This document shows positions 9,151-16,952 of a stretch of 40,477 nucleotides of DNA, piece by piece. Both the position numbers and the translations under genes were made by a program. The DNA lies in assembly GCF_000308835.1 (NCBI RefSeq), contig NZ_BAGN01000079.1:1-40477 (forward strand), written 5' to 3'. The stretch comes from Nocardia vinacea NBRC 16497. Lineage in GTDB: Bacteria > Actinomycetota > Actinomycetes > Mycobacteriales > Mycobacteriaceae. Positions within the stretch are counted from its first letter, which is position 1, and every line of letters starts with the position of its first letter. The notes under the pieces were generated by a model, which had not been told where the DNA came from, searched no databases, and saw only the letters and a list, made by a program, of their open reading frames with translations.

Positions 9151-10584
9151 ATGACAATTGTGGCTCCCGCGTTCCGACCAGAAACTGCCACCGATCCGCG
9201 TGATCCACTCGGTCGGCTCCAACGCTTCTTCGACCCCGGAACCGTGCTACCGCTGCACCCGCGCGACAAGTCCGGTGTGCTCGCCGCGATCGGCGAGGTG
9301 GATGGTGTCCGCACCGTTGCCTACTGCTCCGACGCCACCGTCATGGGCGGCGCGATGGGCGTGGAGGGCTGCAAGCACATCGTCGACGCGATCGACACGG
9401 CCATCGATTCCGCCATTCCGGTGGTCGGCATCTGGCATTCCGGCGGCGCGCGCCTGGCTGAGGGTGTCGAGGCGCTGCACGCGGTCGGTCTGGTCTTCGA
9501 GGCCATGGTTCGCGCGTCCGGCCTGGTGCCGCAGATTTCGGTGGTGCTCGGCTTCGCGGCCGGTGGCGCCGCCTACGGTCCGGCGCTGACCGACATCGTG
9601 ATCATGGCGCCGGAGGGCCGGGTCTTCGTGACCGGTCCCGACGTGGTGCGCAGTGTGACCGGTGAGCAGGTCGATATGGCCACCCTGGGTGGTCCGGAGA
9701 CGCACGGCAAGAAGTCCGGTGTCACGCACATCGTCGCCAACGACGAGGCCGACGCGCTGCACCGTGGTCGGCGCCTGGTGTCGATGTTCGCCGAGCAGGG
9801 CGAATTCGATCTGGTCGCGGCCGCGCACGGTGATGTCGATCTGAAGGCGATGATGCCGGAATCGGCCAAGCGTGCCTACGACGTGAAGCCGATCGTTCAC
9901 GAATTGCTCGACAACGTCGACGGTGAGTCCTCTTTCGAGGAACTACAGGCCGGTTACGCGCGCAGCATCGTCACCGGTCTCGGACGGCTCGGCGGGCGCA
10001 CCGTGGGTGTGCTCGCCAATAACCCGATCCGCCTCGGGGGCTGCCTGAACTCCGAAAGTGCCGAGAAGGCCGCGCGTTTCGTGCGGTTGTGCGACGCGTT
10101 CGGCATTCCGCTGGTGGTCCTCACCGATGTGCCCGGGTACCTGCCCGGTGTCAGCATGGAGTGGGAAGGTGTGGTTCGGCGCGGTGCGAAGCTGCTGCAC
10201 GCATTCGCCGAGGCCCGGGTGCCGCGGGTCACGCTGGTTACCCGCAAGATCTACGGTGGCGCCTACATCGCGATGAACGCTCGTTCGCTCGGCGCGACCG
10301 CGGTGTATGCCTGGCCCGGTTCCGAGGTCGCCGTCATGGGCGCCAAGGCCGCTGTCGGCATCCTGCACAAGAAGGCCCTCGCGGCGGCACCGGAGGAAGA
10401 GCGTGAGGCGCTGCACGAGCGTCTGACGGTCGAGCACGAGCGCATCGCCGGTGGTGTCGAGCGGGCCATCGCGATCGGTGTCGTGGACGAGGTCATCGAC
10501 CCGGCCAAGACCCGCAGCACCATTGCCGCGGCATTGGCGGCGGCACCGGCGCGCAAGAGTCACCACAAGAACATTCCGCTGTAA
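9151..10584 (+). CDS. accD6: Acyl-CoA carboxylase beta subunit (carboxyltransferase) AccD6
   Basis: A 477-aa carboxyltransferase that transfers the carboxyl group from biotin to acetyl-CoA (or propionyl-CoA), making malonyl-CoA for FAS-II. The crotonase-like fold motifs are clear: the oxyanion stretch GIWHSGGARLAEGVEAL in the N-domain, GFAAGGAAYGPALTD, and in the C-domain DVPGYLPGVSMEW and KIYGGAYIAMNARSLGA. It needs a biotinylated AccA subunit encoded elsewhere. The ATG has an AGGAG ribosome site nine bases upstream. It closes the FAS-II cluster as Rv2247 does in M. tuberculosis. The hairpins upstream suggest partly independent expression. Confidence 0.95.
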   Translation: MTIVAPAFRPETATDPRDPLGRLQRFFDPGTVLPLHPRDKSGVLAAIGEVDGVRTVAYCSDATVMGGAMGVEGCKHIVDAIDTAIDSAIPVVGIWHSGGARLAEGVEALHAVGLVFEAMVRASGLVPQISVVLGFAAGGAAYGPALTDIVIMAPEGRVFVTGPDVVRSVTGEQVDMATLGGPETHGKKSGVTHIVANDEADALHRGRRLVSMFAEQGEFDLVAAAHGDVDLKAMMPESAKRAYDVKPIVHELLDNVDGESSFEELQAGYARSIVTGLGRLGGRTVGVLANNPIRLGGCLNSESAEKAARFVRLCDAFGIPLVVLTDVPGYLPGVSMEWEGVVRRGAKLLHAFAEARVPRVTLVTRKIYGGAYIAMNARSLGATAVYAWPGSEVAVMGAKAAVGILHKKALAAAPEEEREALHERLTVEHERIAGGVERAIAIGVVDEVIDPAKTRSTIAAALAAAPARKSHHKNIPL

Positions 10585-10595
10585 ATCCAGTGGCG

Positions 10596-10629
10596 AAAGC
10601 GGGCTTCGGGATTTCCGGGGCCCGCTTTT
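10596..10629 (+). terminator. Intrinsic terminator of the FAS-II operon
   Basis: AAAGCGGGC at 10596-10604 pairs with GCCCGCTTT at 10620-10628, followed by TTC. It starts 12 bases after the accD6 stop and is the natural end of the operon transcript. Confidence 0.7.
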
Positions 10630-10730
10630 CGTTCGTATTGTTCTCGGTATCGGACCTGGGGTGACTGGCATATATCGATCGGGTTTCCGCGCGGCAATGT
10701 AGTTGAAACTTCGGCGATATGAATAGCTCG

Positions 10731-10736
10731 TACGTT
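10731..10736 (+). promoter_or_regulatory. -10 element TACGTT of a leaderless gene
   Basis: TACGTT lies exactly six bases before the ATG at 10743. With a start site on the A of ATG this gives a leaderless mRNA, and it favours this start over the in-frame ATG at 10719. Confidence 0.5.
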
Positions 10737-10742
10737 GCGCGC

Positions 10743-12131
10743 ATGAGCGTGACGATCGAAACCACCGCAGCAACGGACCCGGTGCGCAAACCGCCCTGGT
10801 ACCGCTCGCTATTCCTGCAACTGCTGGTGGCGATCGTGGCCGGAATTCTGGTCGGCAAGCTGTGGCCCGACTTCGGCGCGGATCTCAAACCGCTGGCCGA
10901 CGGGTTCATCAAGCTGATCAAAATGGTGATCGCGCCGATCATCTTCTGCACGGTGGTGCTCGGCATCGCCCATGTCGGCGATATGAAGGCGGTCGGCCGG
11001 ATCGGTGTGAAGGCGCTGATCTACTTCGAGGTGATCACCACTTTCGCGCTGCTCTTCGGTTTGCTGGTCGGCAACCTGGTGAAGCCGGGTGCGGGCTTTC
11101 ATGTCGACGCGCAGACCCTGGCGACCGGTGCCGAGAAGATCGCCAAGACCACCAAGAACGGCGAGCTACCGCATACCGTCGACTTTTTGCTGAATATCAT
11201 TCCGGCATCGGTGATTTCGGCATTCGCGGAGAATGCGCTGCTGCAGGTGTTGTTCTTCGCGGTGCTGTTCGGCTTGGCGCTGGCGAAGTTCGGCGAGCAC
11301 GGCCCTCCGGTGATTCTGGAGGCGGTCGATCACATCGGGAAGATCTTCTTCACGATCATCGGCTGGATCATGAAATTGGCGCCGCTGGGTGCCTTCGGCG
11401 CGATGGCCTACATCGTTGGGCAGTACGGACTCTCCGCGCTCAGCAGCTACGGCAAGCTGATCGCCTGTTGTTATGGGGCGGCGGTGTTGTTCCTGCTGGT
11501 GCTCGCGGTGGTCGTGCGTATCTTCGCCGGGGTGAGTCTGTGGAAGCTCGTCAAATACATCAAGGATGAGCTGTTCCTCGCGCTCGGCACCGCGTCGACC
11601 GAGGTGGTGCTGCCGCGGATCATGATCAAGCTGACCGAAGCCGGTTGCTCACGAGCCACCACCGGGCTGGTGATACCGACCGGGTATTCGTTCAATCTCG
11701 ACGGTGCCACGCTGTATCTGTCCATCTGCGTGCTGTTCTTGGCGCAGGCGCTCGGGGTGGATCTGAGTCTCGGCGAGCAGATCACGGCCGTCGGCGTGCT
11801 GATGTTGACCTCGAAAGGTATGGCGGGCGTACCAGGTTCGTCATTCCTGGCGCTGTCGGCGACGATCACCGCGATCGGGCACGGTTCGATTCCGGTGGCG
11901 GCGGTCGCGCTGTTGCTCGGGGCGGATCGGCTGATGGATTCGATGCGGGTCACGGTGAATCTGCTCGGCAATTGCGTCGCGACCTTCGTGGTCGCGAGGT
12001 GGGAGGGGCAGTTGGATTCGGAGCGGATGCGCAAGGTGCTGGATGGGGAAGAGGTGCCGCCGTTGGAAGACAAAGACCCGATGGTCGCGTACACCGCTGA
12101 GGAAGCTCGAGCATTGGTGCCCGGCGGGTAA
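10743..12131 (+). CDS. dctA: C4-dicarboxylate:cation symporter (DctA/DAACS family)
   Basis: A 462-aa inner-membrane carrier of the dicarboxylate/amino acid:cation symporter family, importing substrates such as succinate, fumarate or malate. It has about eight hydrophobic membrane segments plus two re-entrant loops. The family signatures are KLIKMVIAPIIFCTVVLGIA near residue 55, SFNLDGATLYLS, and the HP2 region TSKGMAGVPGSSFLALSATI. Length fits DctA (about 430-450 aa). Start at 10743 is supported by a leaderless-type -10. An amino acid rather than dicarboxylate substrate cannot be excluded, but the overall sequence resembles DctA more than GltP. No two-component DctB/DctR pair is adjacent. Confidence 0.88.
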   Translation: MSVTIETTAATDPVRKPPWYRSLFLQLLVAIVAGILVGKLWPDFGADLKPLADGFIKLIKMVIAPIIFCTVVLGIAHVGDMKAVGRIGVKALIYFEVITTFALLFGLLVGNLVKPGAGFHVDAQTLATGAEKIAKTTKNGELPHTVDFLLNIIPASVISAFAENALLQVLFFAVLFGLALAKFGEHGPPVILEAVDHIGKIFFTIIGWIMKLAPLGAFGAMAYIVGQYGLSALSSYGKLIACCYGAAVLFLLVLAVVVRIFAGVSLWKLVKYIKDELFLALGTASTEVVLPRIMIKLTEAGCSRATTGLVIPTGYSFNLDGATLYLSICVLFLAQALGVDLSLGEQITAVGVLMLTSKGMAGVPGSSFLALSATITAIGHGSIPVAAVALLLGADRLMDSMRVTVNLLGNCVATFVVARWEGQLDSERMRKVLDGEEVPPLEDKDPMVAYTAEEARALVPGG

Positions 12132-12145
12132 AGCCGCCGCCGGGC
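12119..12145 (+). terminator. Hairpin over the dctA stop codon
   Basis: GCCCGGCGG (12119-12127) pairs with CCGCCGGGC (12137-12145), with the TAA stop in the loop. It has no U-tract. It lies 14 bases before the -10 of the next gene and probably limits read-through. Confidence 0.45.
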
Positions 12146-12158
12146 ACCCCGGGCTCGG

Positions 12159-12164
12159 TAGCAT
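12159..12164 (+). promoter_or_regulatory. -10 element TAGCAT of a leaderless gene
   Basis: TAGCAT ends six bases before the GTG at 12171, and there is no ribosome site between them. Confidence 0.5.
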
Positions 12165-12170
12165 CGACAG

Positions 12171-12641
12171 GTGCGCTACGAGGAACTTGCTGATGAGCCG
12201 TGTTCGATCACACGGCCGCTGGTGATCTTGGGCGACCGCTGGACCCTGGTGATCCTGAAATATTCGTTCGCGGGCGTCCGGCGGTTCAACGCATTCCAGA
12301 GCGCGCTCGGCATCTCCCGGAGCCGATTGCAGGATCGGCTCGATCGGCTGATCGAACATGGGATTCTGGTCAAACAGAAGGCTGCTGTCGGTGCGCACGA
12401 GGAGTACCGGCTGACGCCGAAGGGACACGATATCTATCCGATCCTGATGGCGATCCGGGATTGGGGCGATACATACATGGCACCCGAAGGTCCGCCCGTG
12501 CACTACCGCCATTTGGACTGCACCGGCGAAGGGCACATCAAACTCGAATGCGACTCGTGCGGAACCGAACTCACCGCACGCGACATCTCCGCCGAGCCCG
12601 GTCCCGGCCTCACCTCCGAAAACGGACGTCAGGCCGGCTGA
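12171..12641 (+). CDS. HxlR-family winged-helix transcriptional regulator
   Basis: A 156-aa regulator with the HxlR winged helix in residues 10-105: CSITRPLVILGDRWTLVILK (Cys11 at the conserved position), then FNAFQSALGISRSRLQDRLD and GILVKQKAAVGAHEEYRLTPKG read in order. The C-terminal 40 residues contain ECDSCGTEL and another cysteine (Cys121), a possible thiol or metal site seen in some family members. HxlR proteins often sense aldehydes, quinones or redox stress. It appears monocistronic, with a leaderless start. The nitroreductase 1.9 kb downstream could be a target but that is speculation. Confidence 0.88.
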   Translation: MRYEELADEPCSITRPLVILGDRWTLVILKYSFAGVRRFNAFQSALGISRSRLQDRLDRLIEHGILVKQKAAVGAHEEYRLTPKGHDIYPILMAIRDWGDTYMAPEGPPVHYRHLDCTGEGHIKLECDSCGTELTARDISAEPGPGLTSENGRQAG

Positions 12642-12660
12642 CCCCCGGGGTTCCCGCTTA

Positions 12661-13143
12661 TCATGAACTGAGGCGGGCCTTTTCGGTGGGGTTGTCGCGG
12701 CTGACGCACTCCTGGTACGGATTCGGGGTGCCGATGTGTTCCTGGCAGTCCCAGGTGGTGGTGCCGACCGTGACGGGGATGACGAAGCCGACGTCCCACA
12801 GATCCGATTGCACGGCATAGGAATTGGTCACCGCGATGGCGGTGGGGCAGGCGGCGTCGCCCTTGGTGGTGACCGCCGAGACGGCCAGGTCGAAGGGGCC
12901 CGCGCCACAGAAGATCGTGGTGGGCTCCGCGACCGGTGGGGTGATCGGCGGCGGGGTGGTTAGCGTGGTCGGCGGCTCGGTGGTCGGGGTTGCCGCCGCA
13001 TAGGTGGTGGTGGGGTGTGTGGTTGTCGCGCGCGCGGTGGTGCTCGTGGCCTTGGCGCCGTTGTCCTCCTTGTCGCAGGACGCCAGGCCGAGCACGAGAA
13101 CCGCGGCCGCCACGACTGTCGAGAGTGCACTGATGGAACGCAT
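12661..13143 (-). CDS. Putative lipoprotein with Thr/Pro-rich stalk and small Cys-containing domain
   Basis: A 160-aa protein starting with a signal peptide ending in a lipobox (VLGLASC, Cys about 22). Residues 30-75 form a threonine/proline-rich linker, as found in cell-wall-spanning lipoproteins and a likely glycosylation substrate. The C-terminal about 80 residues hold four cysteines (IFCGAGPF, AACPTA, WDCQEH, QECVSR), which could form two disulfides. The frame is open to 13236, but the ATG at 13141-13143 has a GGAGGT site and starts the signal peptide. The gene ends 19 bases from the convergent HxlR gene. No family is recognised. Confidence 0.8.
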   Translation of the reverse strand: MRSISALSTVVAAAVLVLGLASCDKEDNGAKATSTTARATTTHPTTTYAAATPTTEPPTTLTTPPPITPPVAEPTTIFCGAGPFDLAVSAVTTKGDAACPTAIAVTNSYAVQSDLWDVGFVIPVTVGTTTWDCQEHIGTPNPYQECVSRDNPTEKARLSS

Positions 13144-13370
13144 AAAAGCCGACCTCCTCGTTGTGCAATCAACGGCAGGGGTTGCCGAACCCACCCCCGA
13201 TTCGTTTCGCCACCCTAGCGCGGTGGGCCGGCGCACAGGCGATGTTCCGTCGGCGTGCCGATCGGGGTACAGCTCGGGTGGCGCAGTGCGGTCGGAGGGC
13301 CCCGATTGGCTGCCGATCGATGGGTGCGCGGGTCTGGTGGGGATGCGCGGTGTGGGTCAGGATCGCGGTG

Positions 13371-14066
13371 TCAGTCGGTGTGCCAGGTTGCGACCTGGTC
13401 CAGGTCTTCGCGGGCGGTGCGGAAGGTATTGACCGGGTGGTCCGGGTCCGGATAGCCGAAGGAGATCGCGGCGACGACTCGGCGGTTTTCGGGCAGGTCG
13501 AAGTAGGTGTGCAGGAAGGGTGAGTAGGAGGCGAGGGCGGCTTGGGGTGCGGCGCCGAGTCCAAGGCTCTGGGCCGCGAGGAGGAAGGTGCCGATGTAGA
13601 GGCCGCAGTCGATGGCGCCGTACACGCCGAGGTCGGCCTCGGTGGTGACGATCGCGACGTGCGGGGCGTCGAAGAGTTCGAAGTTGCGCATGGCTTGGCG
13701 CATGGTGCCTGCCAGATCGCCCTTCACGATGCCGACGCTGTCGTAGAGCTGCAGGCCGCATGCGCGTCGACGATCGCGGTAGGCGCCGGCGTACTGCGCG
13801 GGAAATGCGAAATCCGGTTCCGGCTCGGCGATTGCGACGTGTTCGAGGAGTTCTTTGCGGAATCGGTCGGTGCCCGCGCCCTCGGTGAGGACGACCTGCC
13901 AGGGCTGGGTATTGCACCAGGACGGGGTGCGCTGTGCCAGCCGCAGCAGGGCCTCGATGGTGTCGCGGGGGATCCGGTCGGATTTGAACTGACGGCAAGT
14001 CCATCTGTTGTCGAGGATGTGGCTCAATGCCGTGAACTCGTCGGTCTGCAGGCTGGTCGGGTTCAT
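13371..14066 (-). CDS. Nitroreductase family flavoprotein
   Basis: A 231-aa FMN-dependent oxidoreductase. The start RWTCRQFKSDRIPRDTIEAL and the FMN-phosphate contact TPSWCNTQPWQVVL are typical of the nitroreductase fold, as are GVYGAIDCGLYIGTFLLAAQ and the C-terminal ISFGYPDPDHPVN. Such enzymes reduce nitro groups, quinones or flavins with NAD(P)H. The ATG has an AGAGGGG ribosome site. The gene is monocistronic on the minus strand with a long region upstream. The physiological substrate is unknown. Confidence 0.9.
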   Translation of the reverse strand: MNPTSLQTDEFTALSHILDNRWTCRQFKSDRIPRDTIEALLRLAQRTPSWCNTQPWQVVLTEGAGTDRFRKELLEHVAIAEPEPDFAFPAQYAGAYRDRRRACGLQLYDSVGIVKGDLAGTMRQAMRNFELFDAPHVAIVTTEADLGVYGAIDCGLYIGTFLLAAQSLGLGAAPQAALASYSPFLHTYFDLPENRRVVAAISFGYPDPDHPVNTFRTAREDLDQVATWHTD

Positions 14067-14402
14067 GGGCCCCTCTTCAAGTTGGTCTTATTTCGAGACT
14101 GAACGCTAGCATCTGTGGTCTCGTTTTGGAACGGGCGAGGTGGGATCATCGGGCGTATGGTGTTGCATGCCGAAGTTAATGTGGCGGTTACATTCGTGAA
14201 ACCGGTTGGGGTGCATACACATTGACCGGGCTCGATAGCGAAAATGCCTGGCCCGCTTCGGGATATGCGGCGCGCCGAGCGCTGGAAGTGAGGTTCGGGC
14301 GGTCGGAGTAATTCGGTGAAAGTTGCCGCGCGGGTCCGAATCGGCCCGTAGCCTCCCGACTGGACTGAAAGCAAATGCTCCTGATTTACTGGAACGGGGA
14401 TT
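14067..14402. promoter_or_regulatory. Divergent promoter region, nitroreductase / SGNH-acyltransferase cassette
   Basis: This 336-base gene-free region is visibly more AT-rich than its surroundings and has no reading frame with coding character. It must hold the promoters of the nitroreductase and of the lipoprotein-SGNH-acyltransferase operon. A TTGACC (14222-14227) is a -35 candidate for the plus strand, but no well-spaced -10 was found. A short symmetric element (GTCT-N7-AGAC, 14085-14099) lies just upstream of the nitroreductase. Confidence 0.4.
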
Positions 14403-14738
14403 GTGTTGAAGGTTTGTCTTGCGACCGTGTTCGCTTGCGGTGCAGTACTTCTCGGTGTCACCGGGTGCAGCGAGGGGTCCGAATCGCATGGCGATCACAC
14501 TTCCACCAGCGTGCCGGTTGAGACCAGTGCGCCGGCGCCGACCAGCGCCGCGGTCCAGTCGACCATCGCATCCGAAGCCCCGGCTCCGCCCGCGCCGGAA
14601 GCGACATCGGTAGCGCCGCCGCCCGCCGCGGCACCGGAACCGCAAGCGCCACCGGCCGTGCAGGCGCCGCAGCCCGAGCCCGCCAAACCCGCACCGACAT
14701 TGACCGCCCCCGGATTCGAACCACGCGCGGGCTACTGA
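14403..14738 (+). CDS. Small Pro/Ala-rich lipoprotein, first gene of the SGNH-acyltransferase cassette
   Basis: A 111-aa protein. A GTG start is followed by a signal peptide with a lipobox (AVLLGVTGC, Cys22). The rest is low-complexity sequence of Ala, Pro, Thr, Ser and Glu, ending in TAPGFEPRAGY, with no globular domain apparent. Such chains act as flexible spacers anchored in the membrane and spanning the cell wall. It is 16 bases before the secreted SGNH hydrolase gene, so it is probably part of the same operon. A serving or anchoring role for the hydrolase is an inference only. Confidence 0.72.
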   Translation: MLKVCLATVFACGAVLLGVTGCSEGSESHGDHTSTSVPVETSAPAPTSAAVQSTIASEAPAPPAPEATSVAPPPAAAPEPQAPPAVQAPQPEPAKPAPTLTAPGFEPRAGY

Positions 14739-14754
14739 CAGCGGAGGAAACACC

Positions 14755-15675
14755 GTGACCAGCAAGCTCTCTCGTCGTTGCGCCCGGTGGCTCGGGGTGG
14801 TGACGGCGACCGTGGCGGCGGTGGCCGCAGTGCCCGCGGCGGAGGCGGCGCCGGCCGCCGCGCCGGGTAGTGCCCTGGTGGTGCTCGGGGATTCCTTCGC
14901 CGCCAATGGTTTTCGATGGGAAGCCGATGCGAGGGAGTGTCTGCGCGGACCGACTTCGTGGCCGACGCAGCTGAGTCGATTGATGGGTGTCGCGGGCGGC
15001 TCCGACTTCGTGGACGTGTCGTGTTCCGGCGCGGCGATCGAGGCCGAACGGGGTTATTCGCTGGTTCAGGAGGCGATCAACGCCGATAAGGCGGGGGCAT
15101 TCGGGCCGCGAACCAAGTTGATCGCAGTGCAGTTCGGGCTCAACGACATCTGGGGAGCGAATCCGGCCACACTGTGGACCTCGCTGGTTCCGTGCGTCTT
15201 CAATGTCGCCGAGGGGTGTGGTTTGGAGGCCGCCGCACAGGGGCGGATCACCGACTATCGGGGCGTATCGGGTGCGCAGTATGCCGAACGCATCCGCGCG
15301 GTGGTCGAATATCTGCGGTACTACGCGCCGCAGGCGAAGGTAGTGCTGGTCGGCTATCCGGAATTGTTCCCGGCCGGGCAGAGTTTCACCTGTCTCAGCG
15401 TGCTCGGCGTCGGGCAGTACGTACAGCCGCGTGGTGCCGGGCTGGTCGAATATCTGGATCGCATCGATGCGGCGCAGCGGGACGCGGCGGCGCAACTCGG
15501 CATCGAGTTCTTCGACTCCAGGGCGCTGACGGCCGGGCACGGGTTGTGTTCGGCGCAGCCGTGGTTGAACGGTGTGCTCGATCCGCGCGCGGATCCGGTC
15601 GGGATTCCGTTTCATCCCTCGGCGCACGGGGATTCGGTGATCGCTGGAGCGCTGTACGACCGGTACGGCAAGTGA
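14755..15675 (+). CDS. Secreted SGNH/GDSL hydrolase
   Basis: A 306-aa exported esterase-type hydrolase. A signal peptide with a twin-Arg-containing start (residues 1-32, alanine-rich, ending AEAA) is followed by the SGNH blocks: VVLGDSFAANG with the catalytic Ser47, a Gly in block II (DVSCSGAAIE), Asn in VQFGLNDIW and His in IPFHPSAHGD. Several cysteines suggest disulfides. The GTG start has a GGAGG site. Its stop overlaps the start of the next gene by four bases (GTGA), which means translational coupling with an acyltransferase-3 membrane protein. That arrangement suggests the pair handles acyl groups on a surface glycan or lipid; the substrate is unknown. Confidence 0.88.
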   Translation: MTSKLSRRCARWLGVVTATVAAVAAVPAAEAAPAAAPGSALVVLGDSFAANGFRWEADARECLRGPTSWPTQLSRLMGVAGGSDFVDVSCSGAAIEAERGYSLVQEAINADKAGAFGPRTKLIAVQFGLNDIWGANPATLWTSLVPCVFNVAEGCGLEAAAQGRITDYRGVSGAQYAERIRAVVEYLRYYAPQAKVVLVGYPELFPAGQSFTCLSVLGVGQYVQPRGAGLVEYLDRIDAAQRDAAAQLGIEFFDSRALTAGHGLCSAQPWLNGVLDPRADPVGIPFHPSAHGDSVIAGALYDRYGK

Positions 15676-16934
15676 CGACCGAGCCCACGGCGGATCCCGC
15701 CGAGGCGCGGCCCGCACTGCCCTCGCTGACCGGGGCGCGGTGGTGGGCAGCGTTCGCGGTATTCCTGTTGCACGCCTTGGTATTTCTGCCGGTCTATCCG
15801 TTTCAGAAGTCCGAGTTGTTCCGGCAGATCCACCAGGTGATGCCGATGCAATTGGGCGCGGCCGGGGTCACCTTCTTCTTCGTACTGTCCGGGTTCATCA
15901 TCTATTGGTCGTTCCGGCCCGGAAATTCGGTGCCGCGCTTCTATTGGCGGCGGGTGTTGAAGATCTATCCGACGCATCTGGTTGCGACGGTGGCCTTCAT
16001 CGTGGTCGCGAGTGTGCCACTGTCACGGCTGGTGGTGTGGGTGCCGAATGCGCTGCTGATCCACACCTGGGTGCCGAAGTGGACGACGGTCGGCGGGCTC
16101 AATGTGCCGTCCTGGTCGCTGGGTGCGGAAATGCTGTTCTACCTGAGCTTTCCGCTCGCCTTGCCGCTGGTGCGGCGCATTCGCGGGGAGCGGGTGTGGT
16201 GGGTGATCGCAGGTTTGCTCGTGCTGATTCTCGCGCTGCATACGGCGTACTTCCTGTGGGTGCCCGGTCCGAAGGGTATCGCGAATGCCTTTGCGCCACG
16301 GCTCGTTCCGGGCGATGTGTCGCCGTACTTCGAGCTGCACGCGTCACCGGTCTGGTTCGCACAGCCGGATATCCCAGTGGCGCCGTCCTATTGGCTCAGC
16401 TATACGTTTCCGGCATCGCGGCTGCCCGAGTTCTTCCTCGGGGTGCTCGCCGCGCGGCTGGTGCTGGAGGGGCGCTGGCGCAATACCCGGCTGGATCGGC
16501 CGCTGCTGGCCTTGGCCGTCGCCTTCGCGGCCACCTGGGTGGTGCCGGTGAACTACAAGATGTCGGCGCTGCTGCTCGCACCGATGACCGCGGTGGTCGC
16601 GACGCTCGCAGCGCGGGATCTGGCTGGTCTGCGCGGCCTGAACGCCTCGCCCAGGATGGTGTGGCTCGGCAATATTTCCTTCGCCTTCTATCTGATCCAG
16701 TTCCCGGTCATGGTGCTGATCACCCGGCTGTTCATCGGCGGTCGACAGTTCGGCCCACTCGGCTGGCTGGGGTTCGCCGGGCTGAGCCTGATCGTCGGAA
16801 TCGCGGCGGCGGCCGCGATCTACCGGTGGGTGGACGAACCGCTGATGCGTCGCTTCGCCGGCCGCCGCGTCGTGCCTCCGCCCGCGACGCCGCGAGATCC
16901 GGTCGACCGCGTTACCGCCTCGGTTGCGCCGTGA
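15672..16934 (+). CDS. Acyltransferase-3 (OafA-like) membrane protein
   Basis: A 420-aa polytopic membrane O-acyltransferase with about ten membrane segments. Family features visible are a His in the first membrane helix (FLLHALVF), the segment VTFFFVLSGFIIYWSF, the arginine motif RRVLKIYPTHL, and the late YLIQFPVM segment. These proteins move acetyl or other acyl groups to sugars across the membrane. The frame opens far upstream inside the SGNH gene. I place the start at the GTG overlapping the SGNH stop, because the membrane topology begins there. In OafB-type proteins an SGNH domain is fused to this domain; here the two parts are separate, coupled genes. Confidence 0.88.
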   Translation: MTTEPTADPAEARPALPSLTGARWWAAFAVFLLHALVFLPVYPFQKSELFRQIHQVMPMQLGAAGVTFFFVLSGFIIYWSFRPGNSVPRFYWRRVLKIYPTHLVATVAFIVVASVPLSRLVVWVPNALLIHTWVPKWTTVGGLNVPSWSLGAEMLFYLSFPLALPLVRRIRGERVWWVIAGLLVLILALHTAYFLWVPGPKGIANAFAPRLVPGDVSPYFELHASPVWFAQPDIPVAPSYWLSYTFPASRLPEFFLGVLAARLVLEGRWRNTRLDRPLLALAVAFAATWVVPVNYKMSALLLAPMTAVVATLAARDLAGLRGLNASPRMVWLGNISFAFYLIQFPVMVLITRLFIGGRQFGPLGWLGFAGLSLIVGIAAAAAIYRWVDEPLMRRFAGRRVVPPPATPRDPVDRVTASVAP

Positions 16935-16952
16935 CGAGGCAGAATCCCAGGC

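Noticed and set aside
13144..13370. Possible small gene between the lipoprotein and nitroreductase
   Set aside because: The minus-strand frame there is Pro/Thr/Arg-rich with no ribosome site or homology; it extends into the nitroreductase as a shadow.
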